Of a DNA stretch of 64,000 bases, positions 52,434 to 64,000 are shown one piece after another; position 1 is the stretch's first letter; every line of letters begins with the position of its first letter. The stretch is from Oidiodendron maius Zn (taxonomy: Eukaryota > Ascomycota > Leotiomycetes > Myxotrichaceae). Both the position numbers and the translations under genes were made by a program. The stretch is taken from positions 124,001 through 188,000 of the forward strand of contig KN832891.1 in NCBI GenBank assembly GCA_000827325.1, in the 5' to 3' direction. The notes under the pieces are model-generated. The model did not search any database. It had not been told where the DNA came from and saw only the letters and a program-made list of their open reading frames with translations.

Positions 52434-54895
52434 ATGAGACAGCGGCTGGCAGCTCTGCTTAGACTCGCCTCCCTGGCAGCGGGCTTTGATCTGGTAATCA
52501 ACCCCAAGAAGGCCCAGGACAGCAGCGGTGGTAACACCATGGCCGTCGACATCTCCAAGTTGCGTAACAACCGTGGCTTTGCCATGAGCCCTGGTGACGC
52601 CGACTTCGACGGCAACAACTTCGCCTACCCAGCCCAGTTCCTCCCAGATGAGCACCTCGTCTACGACGGCGTCAACTACAATTTCCCCCAATACCAGCTC
52701 GGGAATGGTAGCGATAACGTCCTTGCCCAGGGCCAGATGCTGGATGTGCCAAAGGGCCGCTATATCGGCGTGCATATGCTGGCCGCCGCAGAGAGTGCTA
52801 TCGCCACGGGCTTCGTGAATGCTACCTATGGGGATGGCAGCACGTCGTCAGGGCAGGTGCTGGTCGACCCGTTCTGGGATTGGCCCTACCCCTACGGCGG
52901 CGATATTATCTTCCCCTACCTCATGACTGATACCGTAATCAACTACAACCGGACAATGATCTTCCAGACTGTCAACTGGCTCGATAGCACAAAGGAGCTC
53001 ACGAGCCTGCGGCTCCCCAACGTAACAGTGGGGGCAGGGAACGGGCCTGGCGGAGCCTCTGAACAGACTCGCCTGCATATCTTTGCCGTGTCCATGATAC
53101 CTGCCAAGGGGCGTGGTCTCGCCCTGGATGTTCAGTACGCGCGGTCTACCAACATGTGGTTTGAGGGAACTAACAAGACGCAAATTGTGGAAGCAACTAT
53201 CAACAACGTCGGCACGGAGTGGTTCCTAGCGAAGAACGGAGTCAAGGTCATGGTGGACTCCGTCGGGCTCCAGACAGTCCAACCTGGAGTTATCCATCGT
53301 CTCCGCCCTGGCGACCAAGCCGTCGTACAGGTTGGCGTCGTTAATCGCAATGGCGTCGCTGAAGGTACAGAAGGGCCAGCCACTCTTGTGATTGAAGGCG
53401 AGGGTGTCCACATAACACACAACTTCAATGCGACGTTTGGAATATCTACGTATGAGCCAACGTATGCAAGCATTTACAAGCATGAATCGCCGCAGTGGTA
53501 TAACGGTGGCAAGTTTGGTATCTTTATTCACTGGGGCGTCTATAGCGTCCCTGGTTGGGGTAATAAGGGTAGTAACGAGACGTACGCCGAATGGTACTGG
53601 TGGGACATGAACTTGGGCCCGGCCACGCCAGAGGAGACGTACCAGTACAACCTGGAGATCTACGGGCCGGAGCACAACTACGACGACTTCATCCCGGAGT
53701 TCACGGCCTCAGCTTGGAACCCCAGAGAGTGGGTAGATCTCTTCGCCGACGCTGGAGCGCAGTATTTCGTACAGGTCAGCAAACATCACGATGGTTATGC
53801 TATCTTCGACCTGCCAAAGAACGTCACAAGGCGCACCAGCGTAGAGCTTAGTCCGCATCGCAACCTACTTGGTGAGCTCTTTGACGCCGCGATCGAACAC
53901 CAGCCGCATCTGCACCGGGCGACTTACTTCTCCCTCCCCGAGTGGTTCTCGCCAGCCTACACACCCTTCGGCTTCTCCAGCTGGCCCGGTGGCAACGCAA
54001 CTAACCCCTATACCAACGAGACACTCCCGTACACCGGTTTCGTCCCCGTAGACAATTTCGTCGAGGATGTCATTCTTCCCGAGATGAAAACGCTGGCGGC
54101 CATGGGCAGCGAAATCCTTTGGTGTGATATCGGTGGGCCTAACCTAACGGCTGAGTTCTCCGCGGAGTACTTCAACATCAACGCCGCCCAGGGCCGCCAG
54201 GTTATGACAAACAACCGCTGCGGTACACCCGGAGACTTCGACACGCCAGAGTACGCGCGCTACGGTGCTGTTCAAGCCCGTAAGTGGGAGAGTAACCTGG
54301 GCATGGATCCTTTTAGTTATGGGTATAACCGCGCCACGCCAGACGACGCGTACATGAAGCCCGATGTAATTGTTACGAGCCTAATTGACATTGTGTCTAA
54401 GAACGGTAATTTCTTGCTCGACGTCGGCCCCACTGCCAACGGTGAGCATATCTCTCAGGATTTAGTGGGTGGCTGTTGACAACTCTAGGTACCATCATCG
54501 CCGTCGAGCAAGACAATCTTCGGGCGGCCGGCAAGTGGATCAAGACCCACGCCGAGGCTATTTTCAACACGACCTATTGGTATATCACGCCAGAGGAGGG
54601 TGATACCCTGCGCTTTACACAGACGCCGGATGCCTTCTACATAAGCACGCTATACGCACCGAACGCAACCCTAACGCTGCGCTCGCCGGTCCCATACGTC
54701 TCTGGCGATAACGTAACCATCGTGGGTGGCAAGATGGCTGGGCACGTTGTGCCGAGCAAGCAACTGGGCGACGGAAGCCTACAGCTAAGTATCAGCGAAG
54801 AGGTCAAGAATTCGGATGAGTATGCATGGGTGTTTAAGATTGACTTTGGAGGGGGGGTTTCCGGGAACAATGTTCCCACTAGTATGGACGTATAA
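52434..54895 (+). CDS. GH29 alpha-L-fucosidase
   Basis: Predicted to release L-fucose from plant xyloglucan, pectin or glycoproteins. Exons 52434-54441 and 54489-54895 (47-bp intron GTGAGC...AACTCTAG) give 804 residues. Splicing restores DVGPTANGTIIAVEQDNL. The N-terminus MRQRLAALLRLASLAAG is a plausible but short signal peptide. Residues about 30-335 form a beta-rich N-terminal domain. The catalytic barrel starts at PQWYNGGKFGIFIHWGVYSV and includes VSKHHDGYAIFD, with nucleophile Asp565 in ILWCDIGGPN. A C-terminal beta-sandwich follows (YWYITPEEGDTLRFTQT). The long N-terminal domain is a feature of fungal GH29 proteins. Intact; coding GC content is clearly higher than in the flanks. Confidence 0.92.
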
Positions 54896-55459
54896 ATAAT
54901 ACATCGTGATATGGGTCATATGACATAGGATTATGCATATCATGACCATATGGCATGGGTCTTGGCCGTATCATCACCGTACGTTACGAAGCTAGTAATC
55001 TCGTGATATCCTGTAAGGATGGGCTAAACCTCAACTTCAGCCAGTTGTTCAGCCTTCGCTCGGATGAGTATTAATTGAACACTAAATAACAGCGACTAGC
55101 TGTTGGCATATTACTCATTCTATCTCTCTCTTTTCTTAAACACTTGGCGTGGTTAATGGTCTTGAACATCCACATGTTTGAGTTTGGTAGCTAGTTTGGT
55201 CGCACGACTCGTGAGAAGTCTGATAGTTTGTTGGTTGAGTCATTCAACCCTGTATACCTCAAGTTGGAGCTGAGCTGAGGTAAAGAATCGACGCCATCGG
55301 CATATTTTAGTTGTTACGTGTGAGAGAGCCATTAATTATGCCTCGGTTGACGAAGTTTTACGTTAACCCGTTTCTTAGTTAAACGCTAATCAATTGGCCT
55401 CTAAATAGCTTGAATAAGTAGTATTCAGTACTCTTGCGAGTAGGGGAATCGTTAGCGAA
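54896..55459. other. Intergenic
   Basis: 54900-54980 has repeated CATATG/CATATGGC words (GGTCATATGACATAGG, CATATCATGACCATATGGC). No gene seen. Confidence 0.45.
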
Positions 55460-55700
55460 TACGGCGTTAGTTGGGTATTAAAAGTAAGGCGCTGAATCAT
55501 CTGTTACGTACTGCATCACTGGATATCGTGTATCATACAGATATCTAACTAATCGGTTTACTACTTTCATGCGTGTTGGTGAGGGATTGAGCAAGTATTC
55601 AACTAGTTTGTTTGAAGATCTAGCTCCATCTAGATGCTTAAAAGCCGAGAAACTAGAATGACAAGTATTTGAACTACGAAAATGTACTAGCATATCTATT
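55460..55700 (-). mobile_element. Ty1/copia polyprotein fragment (fossil)
   Basis: A 71-codon minus-strand stretch reads RSSNKLVEYLLNPSPTRMKV, then NRLVRYLYDTRYPVMQYVTD. This is the linker between reverse transcriptase and RNase H in copia-type elements. Only this short piece was recognised; no LTRs could be assigned. It is an old, broken remnant. Confidence 0.7.
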
Positions 55701-55849
55701 TATCTGCTCCCTCTCTCTAGCTTCTTAGGGCTCCCTGCGACATTCTGGTGGCTTAGCGTTTCTCATGCGCTTAACAGCTTTGGAAACGCGGGAATGTCGT
55801 ATTACATACTGTCAAAAAATCTCATGTCATCTCATCGAAACCCCCAACA

Positions 55850-57406
55850 TTACAGGCATTGGGAGTACCACGGGTTCAAGACTGTGCAAGTGTATGGCGA
55901 GACACAGGCAGTAGGGCCGCTGTAGCCTTGGCCGCCGCACTGCGCCCAGTGCTGAGCTGTACCTGTAGAGGGTGCGGTAGAAGTGCTGGCAGGAGATGAT
56001 GTAGTCGTGGAGCCAGGGGGAGTGACGGTCCCGGAAGTGAAGGTGGAGTTGATCGGACCAAATCTGATATCCGAGAAGATGACTTTTGCGTTGGCATGCT
56101 GGGACTCAACAGTGGCGGGATCACTACCAGTCGTAGGGCAGGTACCACGGGCAGAGCCGGGGCTTGTTGAGTTAACTGGATAGGTGCTGTCGAGCCACAG
56201 CATATCGACATCGTAGTCGTCCCACAAGCTCATGACCAAGACCATACCTGCCTGGAGAGAGGCACTGACTGCCGCCATGCCACCCTTGTCCGTGAATGAA
56301 GTCGTCTCCCCGAAGGTGGACAGCTCAGCTGCACAGAATGAGGTATCGATGACGTTTCCAGTAATACCAGCTATTTTGGAGGTGGGCTGGGCTTGCACGA
56401 CGCCATTTTGAACGTAGTAGCGTCTGATTTCGGACAAGGTACCAGTGTTAGTTCCATCATCAGTAATGAATTGGGTGACAACAGTGACTGGTTTGCTGCT
56501 ATCGACTGTCATTCCAGGGCCATAGAAGTTGGTATTCCCCACTCGGTACGGGTTGAAATCACATCCATCAGGATCGCAAGTTCCAGCATAGCGATTGGTG
56601 CTGTATGTACCGCCGCAGTTGTTGCCAGTACAAACCGTACTAGCAACAGATTCGCAAGGGTGAGGGGTAAGCGCTTGGGAGATGCTGTTCCCTTCCCAGA
56701 TATCGAGTTCCGGACAGCAGGACCCCCTGTTTCCAGTGCCACTATTCTTACTGTTGGATTGTGCCACCCAGCCCTCGATATTTCCCTCGCCTTGGATAAA
56801 TTTGAGATCGCGGGGGCATTGAGAGTCACAGTAACCCACGCCGTACTGAGCACCAGCGACAGCATTGGGATACTTGGATTTTCCACCGTCGGCATCCATG
56901 TTTACGAAGTAGAGGGCGCCGTTGAGGCCGCAGGGCAAGTTTGAATCATCGACTGTGAACGTGAACTCTTGGTTAAGCAGGTTGAAAATCTGGTAATGGG
57001 TGTTATCAGCCATGAGGTAGGTGCGAGAGCCGACATTGGATCCGGTAACAAAGTCGAGCTGAAGCGAATTACCGCTACTGGTAATACCGTAGGTACCGGA
57101 GTAGTCAGCACCATCGACGGCGCACTTTGTAGCACAGTCTACGTCTGTACTGCAGACGGTGCCCCAGGTATTGCCAGTGTAGCAGTTAGTGGTCTCGCCT
57201 ATCCCATGAACCCATCGCCAATTGGCATCCAGGACGACAGAGCCAGCCTGAGCGGTACAAACGCCGCCGGTAGAACAGGTAGACCATGACAGAGATGGAT
57301 GGGTCTCTGTCTGGTAAGTACCAATTTGCTGGCCATCGATGGTAACCAACAAAGAAGAGAGAATGAGGGCATTTGTGTACGCGCGGTAAGATAGAAAGCC
57401 AGACAT
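55850..57406 (-). CDS. GH7 cellobiohydrolase (CBH I type) with CBM1
   Basis: Secreted processive exoglucanase acting from cellulose reducing ends. An intronless frame of 518 residues. Signal peptide of about 25 residues ending before [19 protein letters not shown], the standard mature start (pyroglutamate). The GH7 core carries the catalytic triad ELDIWE: nucleophile Glu233, Asp235, acid/base Glu238. It also shows [28 protein letters not shown] and [20 protein letters not shown] (tunnel loops). A Thr/Ser/Pro linker ([17 protein letters not shown]) leads to CBM1 ([20 protein letters not shown] ... WYSQCL). Complete and typical in length. Confidence 0.97.
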   Translation of the reverse strand: MSGFLSYRAYTNALILSSLLVTIDGQQIGTYQTETHPSLSWSTCSTGGVCTAQAGSVVLDANWRWVHGIGETTNCYTGNTWGTVCSTDVDCATKCAVDGADYSGTYGITSSGNSLQLDFVTGSNVGSRTYLMADNTHYQIFNLLNQEFTFTVDDSNLPCGLNGALYFVNMDADGGKSKYPNAVAGAQYGVGYCDSQCPRDLKFIQGEGNIEGWVAQSNSKNSGTGNRGSCCPELDIWEGNSISQALTPHPCESVASTVCTGNNCGGTYSTNRYAGTCDPDGCDFNPYRVGNTNFYGPGMTVDSSKPVTVVTQFITDDGTNTGTLSEIRRYYVQNGVVQAQPTSKIAGITGNVIDTSFCAAELSTFGETTSFTDKGGMAAVSASLQAGMVLVMSLWDDYDVDMLWLDSTYPVNSTSPGSARGTCPTTGSDPATVESQHANAKVIFSDIRFGPINSTFTSGTVTPPGSTTTSSPASTSTAPSTGTAQHWAQCGGQGYSGPTACVSPYTCTVLNPWYSQCL

Positions 57407-57739
57407 ATTTGCGATTGCTTTTGCTGACTGTTTTAATCTTCACTGTGCTGGCCTGCAAAGAAAGTAACGGATGAAGGTGTTCTCTATGTCTGTGGGAAGA
57501 GTGGTCGTTCTATATCGAATTCCGTCGTCCTTTAGATCATATCGAAGGATGAATCCGAGGTAAAGTCTCTCCACCTCTCCATCCTCAACGGGTCCGCGGA
57601 CCGCTCGGGTACCGAGTTTGACAATGAAAGAAGTGGAAGAGGTCGCCGGGTCTTCGTCTATCGGAAGTCAACATGCGGTAACGTGGAATAAACTTAACCC
57701 GGATAAAAATGATAGCGGAGTCTCGTGATGCTGACACTA

Positions 57740-57745
57740 TTAGCC
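57740..57745 (-). promoter_or_regulatory. Candidate XlnR/Xyr1 site
   Basis: GGCTAA on the minus strand, 334 bp upstream of the GH7 start codon. The hexamer is the known core for XlnR/Xyr1 activators of cellulase and xylanase genes, but it also occurs by chance. Confidence 0.35.
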
Positions 57746-60260
57746 ACAGCACTTACCCCTTTAACTTCCCTCTCCCGGCAGCCACCCGCCTAATTGCAGT
57801 AACCAATCATCGAAGAAACATTCAGAACATGCAGACGCGGGACGGGTTGCGATGAAAGCGATGCAAGAATGAACCAAGTTTCCTCTATTTGGCTCGGCTC
57901 CACTTAGTTAGATTCAGATTCCGGGCCGCTATTGCCGCTGCGGCTGCTTTCAAGTCAAGCCCGAGTAGTGACTACAATTGAATGCTGTATTCATCCTCCC
58001 CTCGCCCCAAACAAAAAAGGCTACATTAGTTGGACAGTAAAGTTACTCGCATAGACTGGGATCTTCTCTAACATTGCCTACCTCACCAGAAATGGGTTAC
58101 TACGACTATTAGTCCCTGATGATCCGGGAGAGATCTTCCGACATCCCTGTTGTCCACAGAAGAGCGACCGTTAATATCGTAGGCATCTTCTTTACTTCTT
58201 CAATAAATACCCAGAAATGCTGTAGCCCAATCTGTAGAATCTGTTAGCTAACTCTCTATATAGTGGCTTCATGCTTCCAAAGCTACGTCTAAGTTTAACA
58301 TGCAAACTTGATTACTAGGCAGCTCAATCTGTGGATGTAGTCCATCCATTTCCGATCACTGGGTCGCAATTCGGCGAGGTGTGCATGCGTTAGGGTTACT
58401 CCATACTTCTTAATGCGTCTATGAAATTGTTCAATAATTTAAAGAGTGAACTCATCCCAATACACGTGAAGGATACACATCCGGCTGCAAACCTTACGGT
58501 CGCTATACACATCTGTCCTTGTGGTGTTTTAATTACAGTATGCCTGGCAATTTAAATTGGGCGCGTATCGACCGAACCAAGGTTCTTCATGAGTCGAACT
58601 TTGTACGCTTTCTCGCCACCCCAACTTCGAGGAGCTGCATGGCTCAATGGTGATCATGTTGTCTACGTTTGTGATGTTTGGATATGGGATTGGTTTGCTC
58701 TTCTCGTGGGATGCGTCTAGAGCGGTCCATCTGCTGCGGTCTGTTGGGCCGAAGCCACCACATAAACCGAAACTAGTGGGGTGGAAATGGCGTGTCGAAT
58801 GCTCCTTAGTATGAACGCCGAAGTTCTTTCCGTTAAAAATGTGTCTGACTACAGAACTCGTTACTCAATCAATCTATCTCATGATTAAATTTTTTCTCCC
58901 TCGGACATTTCTCTTTGGAAATCCCCTCCTGGAAAATGAGCCCGCTAACTAAGCATAAAGCAACGCGTTGGTGTTCGTCGCGCTACCAAAATATTTTATG
59001 CTAAAGTAAATAAAAGCAAAAAGAAATGAGGGGTACCCCTAATATCAAAGACGACTTAATTAAAGGTCTATTTAAGTAAGAAATGAGCCGGATATATCCG
59101 AGTGGGACTGCACAAATACATACCCTTAAAATACCTAGATGAGTAGATCTTGGATATTTTGAAATGGTATTGCACGTGGCAATTTGCTAGTCCTCAAGCG
59201 TTCATGAACCAAATAAGTGAAGGACTCTACATGGTACAGTACATCTAACCTTGAGAGGATCCTAAGATTCTCGAATCTAGCCTACGAGAACTGAAGCTCA
59301 ACCTGGTAGGCTTACTTCTCTCGGCTGCTTGTTGGCGCGGGGTAGCGGCTTGATCTCCTAGGTATTAAATCGATGAAGGTGCGGAGAGTCTCTGATGGGA
59401 GGGTCGATGCGGCAGGCTTTTGACTTTGACGCATGCAGCGACATTGGAGAATAGGAAGGCATAATTTACAAGGTGTTAGCGGCCAGGTGGGGGTCGGGTA
59501 TATCGAGCAGATGAAAGTGAAATACATGAATCTGCGCGAAACCGGTTGTCCTTAACTTCCACAGCGGCGATAAACAATTGCAAGGCTAAATTACCATGCT
59601 CTAACATAATGCGCCCATTGCTTGTCTCCGCTGGCTAATGTCGTATAGAATCACTCTCATTAACTAACTTAAGCCTCTTTAAGGCTGTGAATGAAGGAAA
59701 TTGCCGCCTTAAGTAAACATTGAGTCTTATCATTAAATCATACTGCAGCAGGTGGCCGTTTAGCAAACGTACTCCATATATTACAATTCCAGGTAGTAGA
59801 GTCTATGTGCCATATCTCCCGCACAAGGGCTTCGGTTGAATACTAACAAACCAATCGCTACATTCTCTTATTTACCGGCTCGGAATATTAAACATACGTA
59901 CTGCATTAATTACTCTTATTGCCCTACACCACCAGATAATTGGTGCGCCTACTGTTCAAGGTCCGATAACCCACAACGATGTTTGATGTGCCCTGGGATT
60001 GGCTGACTTAGCAGCGCCAATTTGTTTCGTGTGCTTGAGACCTTGATACCCCGTATGCCCTTGCTGCCTGTTGATTCAACCTCCGTATGAACGGCTTGAT
60101 GTTCTATACTTGCCTCTTTGATAATGGCTAAACTCCAGCTTAGGTCTTAGGAGAGCTACTCTACCGCCCGGAAGGCGATGGTCTATCTCCTCAGAAAGGC
60201 CGGCCCGCAAGCACCTTTCCCAGGTCAAGCTAGGTGATATAGCCTCTTCTCTATAACGGC

Positions 60261-60267
60261 ATATAAG
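60261..60267 (+). promoter_or_regulatory. TATA-like box of the GH27 gene
   Basis: GGCATATAAGCCC, about 75 bp upstream of the ATG at 60337. Confidence 0.45.
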
Positions 60268-60336
60268 CCCGTGTGCCGTCCTGATTCAATCCCCCAGACT
60301 TCCTGAGTTGCAAGCAAGAACAAGTAATCCATAAAG

Positions 60337-62044
60337 ATGCATTTAAAGCTCCTCCTCCTCATGGCTGCGATTGGTGCCACCTCAGCGGTCTCAGTTACCG
60401 AAGCTGGGTTGGTGGAGAAGCGGCTGAACAATGGTCTAGGCCGGACACCGGCTCTAGGGTGGAATAGCTGGGTAAGCACATCCTGAAATCAAGCATAGTC
60501 ATCATGGGAATCAGTCGGGGCTGATGGTGGCTAGAATGCCGGTGGGTGCTCAGATGCCACCGCAACTGCCGCTCTCGCTGCCGCCAACGCCTTCGTCTCG
60601 CTTGGCCTCAAGGACCTTGGATTCACGTACGTCAACATTGACGACTGCTGGGCAAATCCTTCACGCGGGTCCGACGGCAGCCTGGTGCCGAACCCGTCCA
60701 AGTGGCCCAATGGGATCGTGGCGGTCGCGTCCCAGATCCACGGTATGGGTCTCAAGTTCGGCCTGTACGGCTGCGCCGGCACCAAGACATGCGCAGGTTA
60801 TCCTGGTTCCCAGGGCTATGAGACACAGGATGCCGACACGCTCGCTAGCTGGGGCGTAGACTACTGGAAGTTCGACAATTGCTATACGCCCTCGACAGGC
60901 AACACCAGCACGTGGTATGCCCCTATGCGAGATGCACTCGCCAACTCTGGTCGGCCAATCCTCTTCTCCATGTGCCAATGGGGCCGGGACAACGTATGGA
61001 CATGGGGCGCCGGCTATGGCAACTCATGGAGGATGTCAACGGATATTGGCGACTCCTGGGCGAGCGTTGCTTCCATTGCGAATGCAGCAGCCGGGATATC
61101 GCAATACGCTGGCCCAGGAGGGTTTAATGACTTGGACATGATGGTGCGATGGCCCCTTGACCCACGATATCCTCAGTTTCATCTCAGCTTATTGTCTGTT
61201 ACTATAGGAAATCGGAAACGGCGGTCTCAGTGCCGCCGAAGAGCGTGCACACTTCGGCCTTTGGGCTATGGCGAAGTCCCCCATCATTCTTGGCACAGAT
61301 CTAACAAGGATCCCGAGCTCCTCGCTCGCCACAATTAAGAACCAGGTACAATAATAACTCTTATGATCTTATCTCTCTCCAGGCAGGTTCCGCTGCAGGC
61401 TTCGCAGAACTAACGGGATCTACTTCAATCCTTTAGGGCATCATTTCCATCCACCAAGACTCACTCGGCAAAGCCGCGACCTACTTCCGCCCCTCTGGCG
61501 CCGCTGCGCCCGTCTCTGGGCAGCTGTATCCCTACTGGGCGGGTCCATTGAGCGACGGCGTCGCCATCGGTCTCGTCGCGGCAAACGGCGCCGCCACGCT
61601 AACGGCGAACTTTGCTGATGTGCCCGGTCTCGGGTCGGGGTCGTATGCCTGGACCGAGTTCTACAGCGGCCAGACGGGTGTCGGGTCGAGCGTGTCGGCG
61701 ACGCTCCAGAGTCACGACATGGCGGTGTTCAAGGTCACCAAATCTGGCGGCTCGTCAACTATGGGGCAATCGACGACATCAAAGACACCCCCGTCGACCA
61801 CTACGACGGCGACGGGTCCCGGACAGACCCATTGGGGCCAATGCGGAGGTATTGGGTGGACAGGAGTGATGACGGTAAGCACCCCTAGGCCCCGACGGCT
61901 AAGTGGCGATAGTATTGACATGAGACCAGTGTCAACCTCCATACGTGTGCACTGCACAGAACCGTGAGTACTCCTAAAAGAGTCAGTTTTCAAGAGGAAT
62001 TGTTAGTTAACGGTTCGATAGCCTACTACTCGCAATGTCTTTAG
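60337..62044 (+). CDS. Secreted GH27 alpha-galactosidase with CBM1
   Basis: Removes alpha-galactose side groups, for example from galactomannan, outside the cell. Six exons in phase: 60337-60471, 60535-61143, 61208-61345, 61437-61874, 61930-61963, 62022-62044; 458 residues. A signal peptide is followed by GLVEKR, a Kex2-like site just before LNNGLGRTPALGWNSW. The barrel has NAGGCSDATATAALAAANAF, DDCWANPSRG, nucleophile Asp159 in YWKFDNC, MCQWGRDNVWTWG, acid/base Asp215 in RMSTDIGDSW, and NDLDMMEIGNGGLS. A C-terminal beta domain, a T/P linker and CBM1 ([20 protein letters not shown], then VCTAQNPYYSQCL) follow. The second intron starts GTGCGA, a weak donor, but family continuity supports it. 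CBM1 itself is interrupted by two introns. Confidence 0.92.
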
Positions 62045-62994
62045 ATTCGTTAAGTCGCGGGGACAAGACAAACAACGTACATATTAACACAGGAGAGATT
62101 ACTCATAGTAATAGAATCAAGGTCGCCAAGCGTTCGTGAATAGGTTTTATGAAGTGTGCAACTTGAACCCACTACTAGCAGTTAGTCTTTGGTGCGAAAA
62201 TAGGCCGAAACACCTACTATGACACTGAAGGTTGTGCGTGATATAACATAAGCGGTGTTTTGTAACCCATGACCTTATAAGGAATGTGCCAGAGCAACTC
62301 TGGCTTATACAGTATTATATCTCGTGCGTGCGTAACGGGCGCACCAACCCCTCGACGTATCGTGTTGTAGATTTTTACTCTAATATTAGATTATAACTTA
62401 CCCACCCTATTAGCTTTATGATATCTCAATGCTTTACTACGCAATCTCCTCTTGAGGTGTCTGTTCATGATTTCTTATATAATACAATATATAGAAGGTT
62501 CCTAACTTATCTCTATAACTTAAAAACAGATAAATTTTACTAAACACAGATATTTAAGAAGGCCGAAGAAACTGAGAAATTTCCTGCAGATACCTAGGTA
62601 GTGGCACCCCTACTTTGTATAATCGGACTAACATATCGAGTTATGGAACGAAGATGCCGGAATTGCTTCTCCTTACGGTCGTCACGCCAGTTGTGACAAG
62701 TGTAAAGATGAAGTCGTTACAAACTGAAACATCGCGTATAAACGGAATACCAATACCCTTAAGCATGTCCATGAGGATATAGGGTGATTGGGCCGGATTT
62801 ACTTTATTTAAAGAAAGGCGCTCTCTCCTCTTCCAAGTTCCGTCTCTCAAAGCTTTCAGCTCATTTCTGAGGCATTTCATGCCCACTTCGAAGGTACAGC
62901 CTCCTCCAATTGTCCTCTTCCTTGGGGTACGATCACTTTCACAACCCCCCGCCCCGGAAAAACACAAGCAGCATGGCCCGGGGGATAGCAAAAC
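62045..62994. other. Convergent intergenic region, partly AT-rich
   Basis: 62370-62560 is AT-rich. A 116-codon minus-strand ORF at 62641-62991 lies directly downstream of the GH5 stop and has no recognisable motif. Confidence 0.45.
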
Positions 62995-64000
62995 CTAAGT
63001 GCGCTTGAAACAAGCATTCACGAGCGACGTATCCGTCCAACCATTCCCATTCTGCGTTGGCACCAGATCTAACGCATAGTTCCAGCTTGGTTGCCACGCC
63101 CCGGCGGCCCAAGCTACATACCCCAAGTACACATCCGAATTTGAGTTCAGTGTCGCCACCTCTTGGCATACATAAGTTATGCAGCTCTGTGTATTGCCGC
63201 CCCCAGTCTCTGTGACCATGGCTTGACGCCCCGCGCCCCGGAGCGTCGACGCCAGGTTGTTGAACACGTCGACGTTGGCCGTCACGCAATCAGTGTGCGT
63301 ACCAGAGCCGTCGCTATCGAGGTACTTGTGGACGTCGAAGATAAGGTTTGTGGTACTGCCATCGATGTTCTTAACATTACTGAGGGCCGCAAACGAGCCG
63401 TCCGACACGAATGTTGCAGCACCAGTCCAATCGTTGCCGGGGAGGAGAATAATTTGGGATGTAGCACCAGCTGTGCGGATGGCGTTTACGCAGGCTTGGA
63501 CTGTGGCAGCCCAGGTGGTTATGCTTGGTACTTGGTTTTGGTTAGCTACTCTGATTTGGGAGGCAGGATTTAGGGGAATTACCGTCGTGGGGTTCATTCA
63601 TGACGCCGAAGATAATCTGGGATCTAGAAGCATACTTTGACGCGAGTTGTGACCAGATATTTGCGAGTTGGTCGTTCGAAGGCCCGCCTTGGCCGACAAT
63701 GGCGCCGTTCCATCTTGCATCTATCCGATCAGCAAGTGCTCCCGGAATCTCCCTCTTCCCCAGTCTGGAAATAATCACTTACAGTTATGGATCTAAAACA
63801 AAATACCAGTCAGCATTCCATTCGCAGATTGCGCAGAAGAAATGGGGGAAGAGGAGTCACCGACATCAAGGATACAAGCAGCACCAGTACTCAAGCATGC
63901 TTGGACAAGACTATCATATCTAGCAAAGTCGCCTGTGTTGAGTTGTGCACCGGGGCTGTCGACTAGAAATTGCCAGCCAACTGGTAAGCGAAAGATATTC
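62995..64000 (-). CDS. GH5 endoglucanase (subfamily 5-like), 5' end outside window
   Basis: Secreted-type endo-beta-1,4-glucanase. Exons (minus): beyond 64000 to 63865, 63792-63783 (10 bp), 63720-63583, 63530-62995. Joining them reads NIFRLPVGWQFLVDSPGAQL, ACILDIHNYARWNGAIVGQG, then FGVMNEPHDVPSITTWAATV. The acid/base Glu is in MNEPHD and the nucleophile in AMVTETGGGNTQSC. The gene ends DTSLVNACFKRT at the TAG 62995-62997. The N-terminus, where some homologues carry CBM1, is past the window edge. No disruption seen in the visible part. Confidence 0.9.

Larger units (their letters stand above)
57407..60336. other. 2.9 kb intergenic region between two cellulolytic genes
   Basis: Divergent promoters for GH7 (left) and GH27 (right) with no gene between them. 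It contains the GGCTAA site at 57740-57745 and TATA-like ATATAAG at 60261-60267. ORFs at 59312-59527 and elsewhere are featureless. Confidence 0.5.

Noticed and set aside
56393-56944. 183-codon ORF antisense to GH7
   Set aside because: Shadow frame of a high-GC cellobiohydrolase gene.
62641-62991. 116-codon minus-strand ORF after the GH5 stop
   Set aside because: No motif, and it would be a separate gene starting inside the 3' region of GH5.
1-64000. CRISPR arrays, bacterial operons, ribosome-binding sites
   Set aside because: Not expected and not seen; gene structure is eukaryotic throughout.
1-64000. tRNA and rRNA genes
   Set aside because: No cloverleaf-like or rDNA sequence was recognised by eye; a covariance-model scan would be decisive.

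Overview
The window is nuclear DNA from a filamentous ascomycete (Pezizomycotina). The evidence is short spliceosomal introns of about 38-120 bp with GT..AG ends, secreted cellulases carrying C-terminal fungal CBM1 modules, Zn2Cys6-type and MYND proteins, pogo/Fot1- and Tc1-type transposons, and AT-rich stretches full of C-to-T / G-to-A changes that look like RIP (repeat-induced point mutation). I cannot name the genus. All identifications come from reading motifs; no database was searched.

Layout. 1-2.5 kb: a palindromic MITE and a Fot1/pogo element abut at one shared TA inside a 30-bp tandem repeat. 2.5-11 kb: two GNAT acetyltransferase genes, an unrecognised gene with internal stops, a 5'-truncated alpha/beta hydrolase and a decaying Zn2Cys6 transcription factor. 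11.3-13.1 kb: a second pogo element with 48-bp perfect TIRs. 13.9-22 kb: secreted GH51 arabinofuranosidase, a small His/Ser/Lys/Pro/Thr-rich secreted protein, a GH28 rhamnogalacturonase-like enzyme and a GH27 fragment. 22-26 kb: mostly non-coding with LTR-like and MITE sequence. 26-35.4 kb: a secreted PLL-type lectin, a GH54 arabinofuranosidase interrupted by two stops, a MYND gene end, a mutated copy of the GNAT 3' end, and a 965-residue beta-helix (GH141-like) enzyme. 36-48 kb: a dead intracellular-type GH51, an MFS sugar transporter convergent with an intracellular GH36 alpha-galactosidase, and a broken GH11 xylanase. 49-64 kb: CE1 esterase with CBM1, transposon remains, GH29 fucosidase, GH7 cellobiohydrolase with CBM1, GH27 alpha-galactosidase with CBM1, and a GH5 endoglucanase running off the right edge.

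How the genes fit together. Intact and broken genes for plant cell-wall breakdown occur about once per 4 kb from 13.9 kb on. They cover cellulose (GH7, GH5), xylan decoration (CE1, GH51, formerly GH11 and GH54), pectin backbone and side chains (GH28, GH141-like, GH29, GH51) and alpha-galactosides (GH27 outside; transporter plus GH36 inside). This resembles a loose eukaryotic counterpart of a polysaccharide-utilisation locus, sitting in transposon-rich accessory DNA where several members have been lost. Co-regulation is inference; only TATA-like boxes and one GGCTAA (XlnR/Xyr1-type) site were noted.
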